A DNA stretch of 7,332 nucleotides from Oscillibacter sp. (GTDB lineage Bacteria > Bacillota > Clostridia > Oscillospirales > Oscillospiraceae): assembly GCA_020025475.1 (NCBI GenBank), contig JAHHSA010000067.1, positions 1 through 7,332 on the forward strand, in the 5' to 3' direction. The translations under genes were made by a program, and so were the position numbers. This document shows, piece after piece, positions 1 through 6,335 of the stretch (positions are counted from its first letter, which is position 1; every line of letters begins with the position of its first letter). Below the pieces are notes generated by a model that did not search any database, was not told the DNA's origin, and saw nothing but the letters and a program-made list of their open reading frames with translations.

Positions 1-55
1 TCGGAATGGATACCAATGAGCGGCGGCAACCTGCATCTTTTATGGTTTTGTGCAT
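1..55 (-). CDS. Possible start of an unidentified gene, cut by the window edge
   Basis: On the minus strand an ATG at 55-53 opens a frame with no stop up to the window edge, giving 18 residues beginning MHKTIKDAGC. An AGGA sequence at 66-69, overlapping the stop codon of the preceding membrane-protein gene, lies 10 bases upstream and could be its ribosome binding site. A GTG at 61-59 is an alternative in-frame start. The gap from the upstream stop is only 12 bases, as expected for another gene in the same operon. The fragment is too short to assign a family. It does not resemble the start of the SCIFF peptide, which I would have looked for near this kind of neighbour. It may be chance. Confidence 0.25.
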   Translation of the reverse strand, partial: MHKTIKDAGCRRSLVSIP

Positions 56-67
56 TTTCACAACATC

Positions 68-472
68 CTAGCCAAGCAGTTTTCTGGAACGTCTGCTCTT
101 CCTGCTGCCCAGGAGCCCCGCAAACAGGCCGCCGCCCAGGGAGCAGATCAGAAGCATGCTCCCTTCCCCTGCCCAATCTACACCGGTCCAGCAGAGGCCC
201 ACAACAACCTGAAGCAGAGCAAACAGTCCTGCTGCTGCCATCGCTCCCGGCAGTGTTCCCCACGGCGTCCGGCGTGCGCACACTGCACCTCCTACCAGTC
301 CGGACAGAACGCATAGCCCTGCAATGCAGGGAACTCCCATTTCCTCAGGAATCAGCCCCTTCATCATTACCGCAGTCAAAAGCAGTATTCCGGTCAGATA
401 GAGCGTCAGCGCAGCTCCAAAACCCTGTAAGCACACCAACCAGGGTGGCGCTGCCTTTTTTCGTTTTTTCAT
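68..472 (-). CDS. Small membrane protein, TIGR04086-like family
   Basis: This is a 134-residue integral membrane protein with four hydrophobic segments at about residues 12-38, 47-66, 72-93 and 102-122. The ends are basic: MKKRKK at the N-terminus and a KSRRSRK stretch at the C-terminus. Size, topology, the glycine-rich helices and the position directly after yajC match the TIGR04086 putative membrane protein family of Clostridia. That assignment comes from context and general appearance, not a search. The function of the family is unknown. As I recall, members often lie near the SCIFF (six cysteines in forty-five residues) ranthipeptide locus, which is not visible here. The ATG at 472 follows an AGGGAGGTG ribosome binding site that is entirely inside a hairpin (473-522), so translation may be controlled. 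The gene is probably co-transcribed with yajC, whose stop lies 69 bases upstream. Confidence 0.75.
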   Translation of the reverse strand: MKKRKKAAPPWLVCLQGFGAALTLYLTGILLLTAVMMKGLIPEEMGVPCIAGLCVLSGLVGGAVCARRTPWGTLPGAMAAAGLFALLQVVVGLCWTGVDWAGEGSMLLICSLGGGLFAGLLGSRKSRRSRKLLG

Positions 473-522
473 AAAAACACCTCCCTCGTCCTATGCCATA
501 AGCATATTCCAAGGGAGGTGTT
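473..522 (-). promoter_or_regulatory. Hairpin burying the ribosome binding site of the small membrane protein gene
   Basis: In minus-strand RNA, an 11-base arm (522-512, AACACCTCCCT) pairs perfectly with 486-476 (AGGGAGGTGTT). A U-G and a G-C pair (511-487, 510-488) extend it to 13 pairs. Next come a purine-only 3x3 internal loop (GAA opposite GGA), a 5-pair stem (506-502 with 496-492) and a UUAUG loop. The 3' arm contains the whole ribosome binding site, and the start codon begins three bases after the stem. The 5' arm contains CACCTCC, the same sequence as the anti-Shine-Dalgarno tail of 16S rRNA. The run of U after the stem means it could also act as a terminator or attenuator after yajC. 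The structure is seen directly; its role is inferred. Confidence 0.7.
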
Positions 523-541
523 GATTATGTCAGAGAAGAAA

Positions 542-871
542 TCAATCCTGCTTCTCAGAAGTCTCAGCAGGCTCCTCGGTCTTCTCTTCCTTCTTCTTTT
601 TCTCGGGGATGTCAGCGGTCTGGACGCCGACAGTAGAGATAGACCACTTAGCCAGCTCCATGCGGACACGGTCCTCGCTGGTCTCAATCACCAAAGTGTC
701 AGCAGTGACGCTGACCACACGACCGATGATACCGCCGATGGTGGTGATGGTGTCGCCCTTCTTGATGCCATCTCGCATCTCCTGAGCCTTCTTCTTGCGC
801 TTGTTTTCAGGACGGATCAGCAGGAAATACATGATACCGAACATGAGCACAAGCATAATGATACTTTCCAT
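542..871 (-). CDS. yajC: Preprotein translocase subunit YajC
   Basis: This 109-residue protein is of typical YajC length. It has one N-terminal membrane helix (about residues 4-19) followed at once by the family's YFLLIRPENKRKK motif (compare the usual RPQ-K-K). The small cytoplasmic domain contains GDTITTIGGIIGRV (about 39-52). The C-terminal tail from about residue 90 is highly charged (KKKKEEK) and probably disordered. YajC associates with SecDF-YidC at the Sec translocon and is usually dispensable. Here secD and secF do not follow it; a TIGR04086-like membrane protein gene does, while tgt lies upstream as in many bacteria. The ATG at 871 has an AAGGAG ribosome binding site at 881-886 with 9-base spacing. 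A good promoter lies at 918-945, so yajC need not depend on tgt transcription. Confidence 0.95.
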   Translation of the reverse strand: MESIIMLVLMFGIMYFLLIRPENKRKKKAQEMRDGIKKGDTITTIGGIIGRVVSVTADTLVIETSEDRVRMELAKWSISTVGVQTADIPEKKKKEEKTEEPAETSEKQD

Positions 872-917
872 GATTGAGAACTCCTTTTACTTCAAGTTAT
901 GTAGTCACAATGGTTCC

Positions 918-945
918 ATTATACCAGAACTGACGGATTTTGCAA
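918..945 (-). promoter_or_regulatory. Sigma-A-type promoter for yajC and downstream genes
   Basis: On the minus strand, TTGCAA (945-940) is followed by a 16-base spacer and TATAAT (923-918). The TGG directly before the -10 box makes it an extended -10 promoter. Predicted transcription starts near 911, leaving a leader of about 40 bases before the yajC start codon. No intrinsic terminator is visible between the tgt stop (1003) and this promoter, so yajC is probably transcribed both from here and by read-through from tgt. Confidence 0.7.
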
Positions 946-1002
946 GTATTATCTTGTGATGAGCTGTACCGTCCACATCGGAACAGTCTGCCGCCAGATC
1001 GG

Positions 1003-2136
1003 TCACACGCGCTGCTCCAGCTTGCCGCTGTACTGAGCGCGGAATTCTTCGTACCGATCATCGTCGATTGCCTGACGGATCTTCGCCATCAGCTCATTAT
1101 AGAAATAGAGGTTATGCAGCACCGCAAACCGCAGAGCCAGCACTTCATCCGCCTTGAACAGATGACGCAGATAGGCTCTGGAGAAGCTGCGGCATACTGG
1201 GCAGTTGCAGCTCTGGCTTATGGGGCGATCATCGGTTTGATACTGTTCATTCAGAATATTCACTGTTCCCTCCCAGGTAAACAGTTTGCCATGACGGCCA
1301 TTGCGGGAGGGCATCACACAGTCGAAGAAGTCCACACCCCGGTAGACAGCCTCAATGATATTGCTGGGTGTTCCAACGCCCATCAGGTATCGAGGCTTCT
1401 CCTTGGGCATATGAGGCTCCACCACATCAATCATCTCGTACATGACTTCCGCGGGCTCACCCACAGCTAAACCACCGATTGCAAAACCGTCACAGTCAAT
1501 CTTGGCAATCTGCTGCATGTGCCAAGCACGGAGATCCGCAAAGGTGGCCCCCTGATTGATGCCAAAAAGCATCTGCTTGGGGTTCACGGTATCAGGCAGA
1601 CTGTTGAGTCGGTCGTGCTCTGCCTTGCATCGCTCCAGCCAGCGGAGAGTCCGCTCACAGGAAGCCTTGGCATACTCATAGGTAGCCGGATTCTCCACGC
1701 ACTCATCAAAAGCCATGGCAATATCGCTTCCCAGATTGGACTGGATCCGCATGGATTCCTCTGGCCCCATAAAGATCTTGTGCCCGTCAATGTGAGAGGC
1801 AAAAGTAACGCCCTCTTCCTTAATTTTCCGGAGAGACGCCAATGAAAACACCTGGAAGCCGCCAGAATCGGTCAGAATGGGGCCCTGCCAATCAATGAAC
1901 TTGTGGAGGCCTCCCATTTTCCTGACAACACCGTCGCCGGGCCGGAGATGCAGATGATAGGTATTGCTCAACTCGATCTGACAGCCGACCTCCTTCAGAT
2001 CGTGGGCAGACACGCCGCCCTTGATGGCACCCTGCGTACCTACATTCATAAAAACCGGCGTCTGAACGACGCCGCCGTGTGCGCACCGGAATTCGCCGCG
2101 TCTGGCGCGGCCTTCTGTTTTGAGGACTTCAAACAT
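1003..2136 (-). CDS. tgt: tRNA-guanine transglycosylase (queuosine biosynthesis)
   Basis: This 377-residue enzyme exchanges guanine-34 in the anticodon of tRNA-Asp, -Asn, -His and -Tyr for preQ1. All family landmarks are present: the TDSGGFQVFSL motif with the catalytic aspartate D90; the substrate-binding GINQG (192-196) and GGLAVGE (221-227); the nucleophile D272 in VDFFDCVMPSRNGRHG; and the zinc ligands C310, C312, C315 and H341. V225 in GGLAVGE matches the valine of preQ1-using bacterial enzymes, whereas eukaryotic queuine-using enzymes have glycine. The neighbouring queA also suggests preQ1 is the substrate, since QueA is needed only for the de novo route. The ATG at 2136 has an AGGAGA ribosome binding site (2143-2148) and its own promoter at 2175-2203. 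The preQ1-making genes are not in this window. Confidence 0.98.
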   Translation of the reverse strand: MFEVLKTEGRARRGEFRCAHGGVVQTPVFMNVGTQGAIKGGVSAHDLKEVGCQIELSNTYHLHLRPGDGVVRKMGGLHKFIDWQGPILTDSGGFQVFSLASLRKIKEEGVTFASHIDGHKIFMGPEESMRIQSNLGSDIAMAFDECVENPATYEYAKASCERTLRWLERCKAEHDRLNSLPDTVNPKQMLFGINQGATFADLRAWHMQQIAKIDCDGFAIGGLAVGEPAEVMYEMIDVVEPHMPKEKPRYLMGVGTPSNIIEAVYRGVDFFDCVMPSRNGRHGKLFTWEGTVNILNEQYQTDDRPISQSCNCPVCRSFSRAYLRHLFKADEVLALRFAVLHNLYFYNELMAKIRQAIDDDRYEEFRAQYSGKLEQRV

Positions 2137-2174
2137 ATGAACTCTCCTAGAGTAAAAATACAGATATGTAATTT

Positions 2175-2203
2175 ATTATAATACAGGGCATCTCTATACG
2201 CAA
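2175..2203 (-). promoter_or_regulatory. Sigma-A-type promoter for tgt
   Basis: On the minus strand, TTGCGT (2203-2198), an exact 17-base spacer and a perfect TATAAT (2180-2175) predict a transcription start near 2168. This gives a leader of about 30 bases before the tgt start. It lies between the queA terminator (2292-2333) and tgt, so tgt is expressed separately from queA even though the two act in one pathway. No preQ1 riboswitch fits in so short a leader, and I see no such fold. Confidence 0.75.
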
Positions 2204-2291
2204 GGGTGCATCTTCTAAAAATGCCACTTTATTTTCTGTGGTCTGCCACTGGCAGCAAAGTCTCCCTGACTCTCTGTCCGCACCAGATCTC

Positions 2292-2333
2292 ACAAAGGAA
2301 AAAGCTCCGTCGAAGCGGAGCTTTTTCCTTTGT
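2292..2333 (-). terminator. Intrinsic terminator after queA
   Basis: An 18-pair perfect inverted repeat (2292-2309 with 2316-2333) encloses a 6-base loop. In minus-strand RNA the GC-rich upper stem is CUCCG/CGGAG, and the 3' arm carries GCUUUUUCC. It begins 20 bases after the queA stop. It separates the SpoIID-like/queA transcript from the tgt promoter. Its symmetry means it could also stop plus-strand transcription, although nothing is encoded on that strand here. Confidence 0.85.
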
Positions 2334-2353
2334 AGCTTTCAGAGAATTGGCAA

Positions 2354-3379
2354 TCAGTACAAGAACATGGCATCGCCGAAGCTGAAGAATCTGTACTTCT
2401 CGTTCACAGCCTCCCGGTAGGCGTCCAGTACGTGCTCTCTGCCAGCAAAGGCAGAAACCAGCATGACCAGAGTGGACTCAGGCAGATGGAAATTGGTGAC
2501 CAGGGCGTCCATAACCTTAAAGCGATAGCCGGGGTAAATGAAGATATTGGTCCATCCGGCCTTTGCTTCCATATGGCCGTCCTCCCCCGCCCAGGACTCC
2601 AATGTCCGGCAGGAAGTGGTTCCCACGCAGACACAGCGTCCGCCGTTGGCCTTGGTTCGATTGATCAGATCTGCAGTCTCCCGGGATATCACACAATACT
2701 CACTGTGCATATCGTGGTCAGTGATCTCCTCTTCCTTCACCGGCCGGAACGTTCCAAGACCCACATGGAGCGTAACATAGCCAATGTTCACGCCCTTAGC
2801 GGCAATTTTCTCCAACAGCTCCGGCGTAAAGTGGAGGCCAGCAGTAGGAGCAGCGGCGCTGCCCACCACCTTAGAGTAAACGGTCTGATAGCGTTCCCGA
2901 TCCTGCAGTTCCTCCTTGATATAAGGCGGCAGGGGCATCTTGCCCAGGCGCTCCAGCACTTCCAGGAAAATGCCTTCATAATCGAAACGAACCAGACGGT
3001 TGCCGTCCTCCAGCTCCCCCACTACTTCCGCGGTGAGCTCACCATTGCCAAAGCTCAGCTTAGCACCGGTGTGCATCTTCCGGCCAGGCCGAACTAAGCA
3101 CTCCCAAGTCTTGTCACCCCGATCAATCAGCAGCAGAACCTCACAGGTACCGCCGCCGGGCAGTCGCTGCCCAAGCAGGCGGGCAGGCAGCACACGGGAG
3201 TCATTTAAAATCAGGCAGTCGCCGGGATTCAGAAAGTCCGGCAGCTCGTAAAAGTGGTGGTGTTCCGTGGCGCCGGTCTTGCGATCCAGTGTCATGAGGC
3301 GGGAGGTATCCCGCTTTTCAATGGGGGTCTGTGCAATCAGTTCTTGCGGTAAATCATAGTAAAAATCACTGGTTTTCAT
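2354..3379 (-). CDS. queA: S-adenosylmethionine:tRNA ribosyltransferase-isomerase
   Basis: QueA transfers and isomerises the ribose of S-adenosylmethionine onto preQ1 in tRNA to give epoxyqueuosine, the step after Tgt. The 341-residue protein matches the family end to end: MKTSDFYYDLP at the start, IEKRDTSRLM (20-29), GDCLILNDSRVLPARLLG (53-70), VYSKVVGSAAAPTAGLHFT (167-185), GLGTFRPV (207-214), HSEYC (225-229), TTSCRTLES (254-262), NFHLPESTLVMLVSAFAG (296-313) and YRFFSFGDAM near the end. I chose the ATG at 3379 because it gives the canonical N-terminus and has AGGAAG just upstream. A GTG at 3397 would add six residues, overlap the upstream stop by 4 bases and match nothing typical. The upstream SpoIID-like gene ends 14 bases before this start, so the two form one transcription unit. 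Confidence 0.97.
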   Translation of the reverse strand: MKTSDFYYDLPQELIAQTPIEKRDTSRLMTLDRKTGATEHHHFYELPDFLNPGDCLILNDSRVLPARLLGQRLPGGGTCEVLLLIDRGDKTWECLVRPGRKMHTGAKLSFGNGELTAEVVGELEDGNRLVRFDYEGIFLEVLERLGKMPLPPYIKEELQDRERYQTVYSKVVGSAAAPTAGLHFTPELLEKIAAKGVNIGYVTLHVGLGTFRPVKEEEITDHDMHSEYCVISRETADLINRTKANGGRCVCVGTTSCRTLESWAGEDGHMEAKAGWTNIFIYPGYRFKVMDALVTNFHLPESTLVMLVSAFAGREHVLDAYREAVNEKYRFFSFGDAMFLY

Positions 3380-3393
3380 GGTACTTCCTATCT

Positions 3394-5046
3394 TCACCCT
3401 ATGGTGACATCTGTATAATAAAATTCAAGTATCTCCCGATATGTATAGCCCTGTTCCGCCATTGCCTTGGCTCCGTACTGACTCATACCCACATTGTGGC
3501 CGTTGCCAGTACCAGTGATCGTGAAGCTCCCGCCGCCATTGGAAGCACGGTCTCCAGCCTTGCCCACAGAAATTGCTTCGCTACCGGACGCGGTCAGCAC
3601 TGTAGCTCCGCTGCCTTCCAGCACACTCATACCGGAGCTTGTCAGCACATGGGTCCCTTCCAGCGTTTCAAGCGGATACCCCGCATCATTGACACAGAGT
3701 CCCTGGCTATGATTCCCATTGCTGCCGCCATTGATCTCAAATCGTAGGCTGCGGACAGACTTATTGTAAGTGCTGCTGTAGAAAATAGTGCGGCATCTGT
3801 CACCGGATACCTTCAAGGTTCCGGCTCTTCCCACAAAGGTCACCTCATCAACATTACCCATAGGCGTGTAACGAGACACATAAACATCCTGCACCTGGCC
3901 AATGTTTTCGCCTTTTTGCTCCAGAATCCAGCTGAGTTCAGAAGCAGTATAGGTTACGGACCAATTGTAATTGGGAATGCTGGTCTTGGCCTCAAAGGGA
4001 TCTTTCTTTCCTCTTAGATACGGTTCCTTACCACCCCAGACATTTTCAGCATCTTCCGTGGCACCGCCGTTGGAGGAATGATAGACTGCATCCCGGACCA
4101 GGCTGCCATTATAATAGAGGCAATTCCCCGCCGTATTGTCCACTGCCCGGTCAGAGGTGGCCGTCGCCGTGTTCAGGCCATTATAAACCTGGCAGTGTGT
4201 GCTGTTGCAGACATCAAATCCGCCCGCCGCGTGTTTGGTACAGCCCTTGGCAAATGTCCTGGCGCAGACCGCCTGGGCTTCCAGTGCTGCCTGCGGCCAA
4301 TTCACATTCATCTCATAGGGGATGACGCCCTTGACATAATCCTCAAGGTCAACCACATTGATCACGCTTAGATTTCTGCCAGCACTGCGGGGATATTCAA
4401 ACCCGCCCTTGTAACGGTAGCCTTTGAACCAGGTAACAGGTCCTCCCCGATCCCAGCCCACCGGCTGTACTCCAAAGGCCTGCCGTCCGCCGTTATCAAA
4501 CTCAAAGAGCACACGGTCCGTCCGGGTCTGCGTCACCAGAACGCCGGTGTCTCCGGAAGGCACAGCAGATCCGCCCAGGTCAGCAGCGGCCGCATCTGCC
4601 TCTCTGCGGTTATCGTAGGAACCCACATGAACAACATAGGTATCATTGATATAGGCAGGCCAGCCGTTGTATGACCTGGCGTCACGATACGCATCCTCAA
4701 AGCTCCGATAGCCGTCCAGCTCCACATGCCAGCCGCCCAGAAACCGGTGGCTGCCAGAGGGCATATTTGGGGAATATCCGCCATTCTGATTCATATAAAT
4801 ATCATCGGCGGCAATCATGGTGATGGTGGTCTCATCCGTTGAGCCTACAGTTTGAAAATTTCGATATTGATCATACCAGCCAAACTGGTACCCCTCACCT
4901 TCTGCATTTTCCAAATTTGCGGCAAACATAGCCGTGTCACCGTACCGCAAACCTACTTTTATCAAATTGCTGTCCCCCGCCGACGCTGTCGTCGGAAACA
5001 CGGACACAGATGCCAGGAAAAGCAGGGTCCATAGCAGTTTTTTCAT
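3394..5046 (-). CDS. Secreted SpoIID/LytB-domain protein with SPOR-like region
   Basis: This 550-residue protein probably acts on peptidoglycan outside the membrane. A signal peptide ends at ASA-G (cleavage after about residue 23). Residues about 106-165 look like a SPOR peptidoglycan-binding repeat (YVVHVGSYDNRREADAAA). The SpoIID domain starts at about 228: LEDYVKGVIPYEM places the likely catalytic glutamate of the lytic transglycosylase at E245, followed by EAQAVCARTFA. CNSTHCQVY (280-288) supplies C280, H284 and C285, with H272 nearby, matching the zinc site of characterised SpoIID. YHSSNGGATED (322-332) and the C-terminal GNGHNVGMSQYGAKAMAEQGY (about 514-534) are typical. It is longer than classical SpoIID (about 340 residues) because of the N-terminal region and an insert at about 440-505 with octapeptide repeats. 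It may be a vegetative or sporulation amidase enhancer or transglycosylase. AGGAGG lies 4 bases before the ATG. Confidence 0.92.
   Translation of the reverse strand: MKKLLWTLLFLASVSVFPTTASAGDSNLIKVGLRYGDTAMFAANLENAEGEGYQFGWYDQYRNFQTVGSTDETTITMIAADDIYMNQNGGYSPNMPSGSHRFLGGWHVELDGYRSFEDAYRDARSYNGWPAYINDTYVVHVGSYDNRREADAAAADLGGSAVPSGDTGVLVTQTRTDRVLFEFDNGGRQAFGVQPVGWDRGGPVTWFKGYRYKGGFEYPRSAGRNLSVINVVDLEDYVKGVIPYEMNVNWPQAALEAQAVCARTFAKGCTKHAAGGFDVCNSTHCQVYNGLNTATATSDRAVDNTAGNCLYYNGSLVRDAVYHSSNGGATEDAENVWGGKEPYLRGKKDPFEAKTSIPNYNWSVTYTASELSWILEQKGENIGQVQDVYVSRYTPMGNVDEVTFVGRAGTLKVSGDRCRTIFYSSTYNKSVRSLRFEINGGSNGNHSQGLCVNDAGYPLETLEGTHVLTSSGMSVLEGSGATVLTASGSEAISVGKAGDRASNGGGSFTITGTGNGHNVGMSQYGAKAMAEQGYTYREILEFYYTDVTIG
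3553..3672 (-). repeat. Octapeptide repeats inside the SpoIID-like protein
   Basis: Residues 459-498 fall into units of exactly eight: LETLEGTH, VLTSSGMS, VLEGSGAT, VLTASGSE and AISVGKAG. The middle three share the pattern V-L-x-x-S-G-x-x, and the outer two are degenerate. They lie in a linker rich in glycine, serine and asparagine between the body of the SpoIID domain and its conserved C-terminal GHNVGMSQYGA block. Alternating hydrophobic and small polar residues with a glycine turn suggest a short beta-hairpin or beta-solenoid element. Function is unknown. Confidence 0.6.
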
Positions 5047-5067
5047 GGGTCCTCCTATTGTTCAGTC

Positions 5068-5096
5068 TTGACTACGCAAGCATTATGTGCTACTAT
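5068..5096 (+). promoter_or_regulatory. Likely sigma-A-type promoter for asd
   Basis: TTGACT (5068-5073), a 17-base spacer and TACTAT (5091-5096) form the best plus-strand promoter upstream of asd. Predicted transcription starts near 5103, giving a leader of about 134 bases. The leader contains a small hairpin (5191-5210) but no recognisable lysine riboswitch or T-box, both of which would need more room. The spacer and -10 box are covered by an inverted repeat (5073-5101). Confidence 0.55.
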
Positions 5097-5101
5097 GCGT
5101 A
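5073..5101. repeat. Inverted repeat over the asd promoter (possible operator)
   Basis: TACGCA (5073-5078) and TGCGTA (5096-5101) are perfect inverted copies. Inside them AGCA (5079-5082) and TGCT (5088-5091) are a second inverted pair around TTATG, with ACTA unpaired between the right-hand arms. The repeat spans the spacer and the -10 box of the putative asd promoter. It also lies in the predicted 5' leader of the SpoIID-like gene on the other strand. It could be a repressor site or an RNA hairpin; no regulator is identified. Confidence 0.4.
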
Positions 5102-5148
5102 CAATCGTCCGCGCTACAAGCACATATGTATGTTCCTTAATTAGGGAT

Positions 5149-5177
5149 ATTATAGTACAAGTCTACGGTACATTCAA
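5149..5177 (-). promoter_or_regulatory. Sigma-A-type promoter for the SpoIID-like gene and queA
   Basis: On the minus strand, TTGAAT (5177-5172), an exact 17-base spacer and a perfect TATAAT (5154-5149) predict transcription from about 5142, giving a leader of about 95 bases. The spacer carries two GTAC tetranucleotides 13 bases apart (5155-5158 and 5168-5171). A vegetative-type promoter argues that the SpoIID-like protein is not made only during sporulation. Confidence 0.65.
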
Positions 5178-5190
5178 CAAAAATCGACGA

Positions 5191-5210
5191 ACGGTTTCCA
5201 TCAAAACCGT
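5191..5210 (+). other. Small hairpin in the asd leader
   Basis: ACGGTTT (5191-5197) and AAACCGT (5204-5210) are perfect inverted 7-base arms around a 6-base loop. It ends 12 bases before the AGGAGG ribosome binding site of asd (5223-5228), so it does not cover that site. There is no U-run after it, so it is not a terminator. It may stabilise the message or be incidental. Confidence 0.35.
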
Positions 5211-5236
5211 CTCATAGCAGACAGGAGGAATTATAA

Positions 5237-6319
5237 ATGAAAATATATGACGTAGGAATCATTGGCTGCACAGGCATGGTCGGGCAACGTTTTGTCACAC
5301 TGCTGGAACACCATCCATGGTTCCGCTTAACGGCCCTGGCTGCCAGTTCCCGCAGCGCCGGAAATACATACGGAGAAGCGGTGGCAAGCCGCTGGGCACT
5401 GGACACTCCCCTCCCCGCTTCCGCAGCCGCCCTGATTGTGTTGGACGCTGATGCCGATGCCGAGCGTCTGGCGGCTCAAGTCGACTTTTGCTTCTGCGCA
5501 GTTGATATGAAAAAAGAAGAGATTCAGGCGCTAGAGGAGAAGTACGCAAAACTGGAATGCCCCATCGTCTCCAACAACTCCGCCCACCGGTGGACGGAAG
5601 ATGTGCCCATGGTGGTGCCAGAAATCAACGCTGACCACCTGGAGATCATCAAAGCCCAAAGAAAGCGATTGGGCACAAAGCGTGGCTTTATCGCCGTGAA
5701 GTCCAATTGCTCTCTGCAAAGCTATGTCCCCGCCCTGCATCCCCTGCGAAAGTATGGACTGGAGCAGGCACTGGTGTGCACCTATCAGGCGATTTCCGGT
5801 GCCGGGAAAACCTTTGAACGCTGGCCAGAGATGGTGGACAATGTGATTCCTTTCATCGGCGGTGAGGAAGAAAAAAGCGAGCGGGAGCCACTAAAACTTT
5901 GGGGACATATTGAGGATGGAAAAATCGTAAACGCAACCGTTCCCTCCATCACCGCTCAGTGCTTCCGGGTTGCCTGCCAGGACGGTCATATGGCTGCTGT
6001 ATTTATGAAGTTCAAAGATGGCGCAGCTCCCTCCATGGAGCAGATCCAATCTGACTGGGCTGCCTTCCGAGGTCCCGCCCAGGAGTTGGCGCTACCCTCT
6101 GCGCCCAAACAGTTCCTCCACTACTTCCAAGAGGAAAATCGCCCCCAGACCCGGTTGGACCGCAATCTGGAACACGGAATGGCCGTCTCGATCGGTCGTC
6201 TGCGCCCTGACACTCAGTATGACTACAAATTTGTCTGCCTGAGTCATAATACCCTGCGGGGTGCCGCAGGCGGCGCAGTCCTGTTGGCAGAGCTGCTCTG
6301 TGCCAAGGGCTATATCTAA
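5237..6319 (+). CDS. asd: Aspartate-semialdehyde dehydrogenase, archaeal/fungal type
   Basis: This enzyme reduces aspartyl phosphate to aspartate semialdehyde with NADPH, the branch point to lysine/diaminopimelate and to threonine, methionine and isoleucine. The 360-residue protein has the nucleotide-binding GIIGCTGMVGQRF (7-19), LAASSRSAG (34-42), the catalytic cysteine C158 in VKSNCSLQSYVPALHPL, YQAISGAGK (183-191) and the acid-base histidine H251 in FRVACQDGHMAAVF. The sequence around HPWFRLTALAASSRSAGNTYGEA (26-48) is characteristic of the archaeal/fungal subgroup and distinct from the E. coli-type enzyme. The ATG at 5237 has a perfect AGGAGG at 5223-5228, spaced by 8 bases. dapA follows 69 bases later in the same direction, across a terminator-like hairpin. 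The downstream partner and the Gram-positive context suggest that diaminopimelate for the cell wall is a main sink. Confidence 0.97.
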   Translation: MKIYDVGIIGCTGMVGQRFVTLLEHHPWFRLTALAASSRSAGNTYGEAVASRWALDTPLPASAAALIVLDADADAERLAAQVDFCFCAVDMKKEEIQALEEKYAKLECPIVSNNSAHRWTEDVPMVVPEINADHLEIIKAQRKRLGTKRGFIAVKSNCSLQSYVPALHPLRKYGLEQALVCTYQAISGAGKTFERWPEMVDNVIPFIGGEEEKSEREPLKLWGHIEDGKIVNATVPSITAQCFRVACQDGHMAAVFMKFKDGAAPSMEQIQSDWAAFRGPAQELALPSAPKQFLHYFQEENRPQTRLDRNLEHGMAVSIGRLRPDTQYDYKFVCLSHNTLRGAAGGAVLLAELLCAKGYI

Positions 6320-6335
6320 TTCCCATATCATCTAC

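Noticed and set aside
964..986. Imperfect hairpin between tgt and yajC as a tgt terminator
   Set aside because: The stem has a T-T mismatch and no U-run follows on the minus strand, so it does not meet the pattern of an intrinsic terminator.
940..1470. Long plus-strand open frame opposite tgt (and similar frames opposite queA, the SpoIID-like gene and dapA)
   Set aside because: These frames lie antisense to genes with full family motifs, lack ribosome binding sites and show no recognisable protein features.
2137..2291. preQ1 riboswitch or other structured leader upstream of tgt
   Set aside because: The predicted leader is only about 30 bases. The small CTGCC/GGCAG inverted repeat at 2243-2255 lies upstream of the promoter and is too short to support a claim.
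3380..3397. GTG start at 3397 for queA, overlapping the stop of the SpoIID-like gene by 4 bases
   Set aside because: The ATG at 3379 gives the canonical MKTSDFYYDLP start and has AGGAAG upstream; the six extra residues match nothing in the family.
5085..5144. Possible 19-residue tyrosine-rich leader peptide upstream of asd
   Set aside because: It has no ribosome binding site, and its ATG lies upstream of the predicted transcription start. No terminator/antiterminator pair follows.
5103..5236. Lysine riboswitch or T-box in the asd leader
   Set aside because: The leader is about 134 bases, contains only one 7-pair hairpin and no terminator before asd, and lacks the multi-helix layout these elements need.
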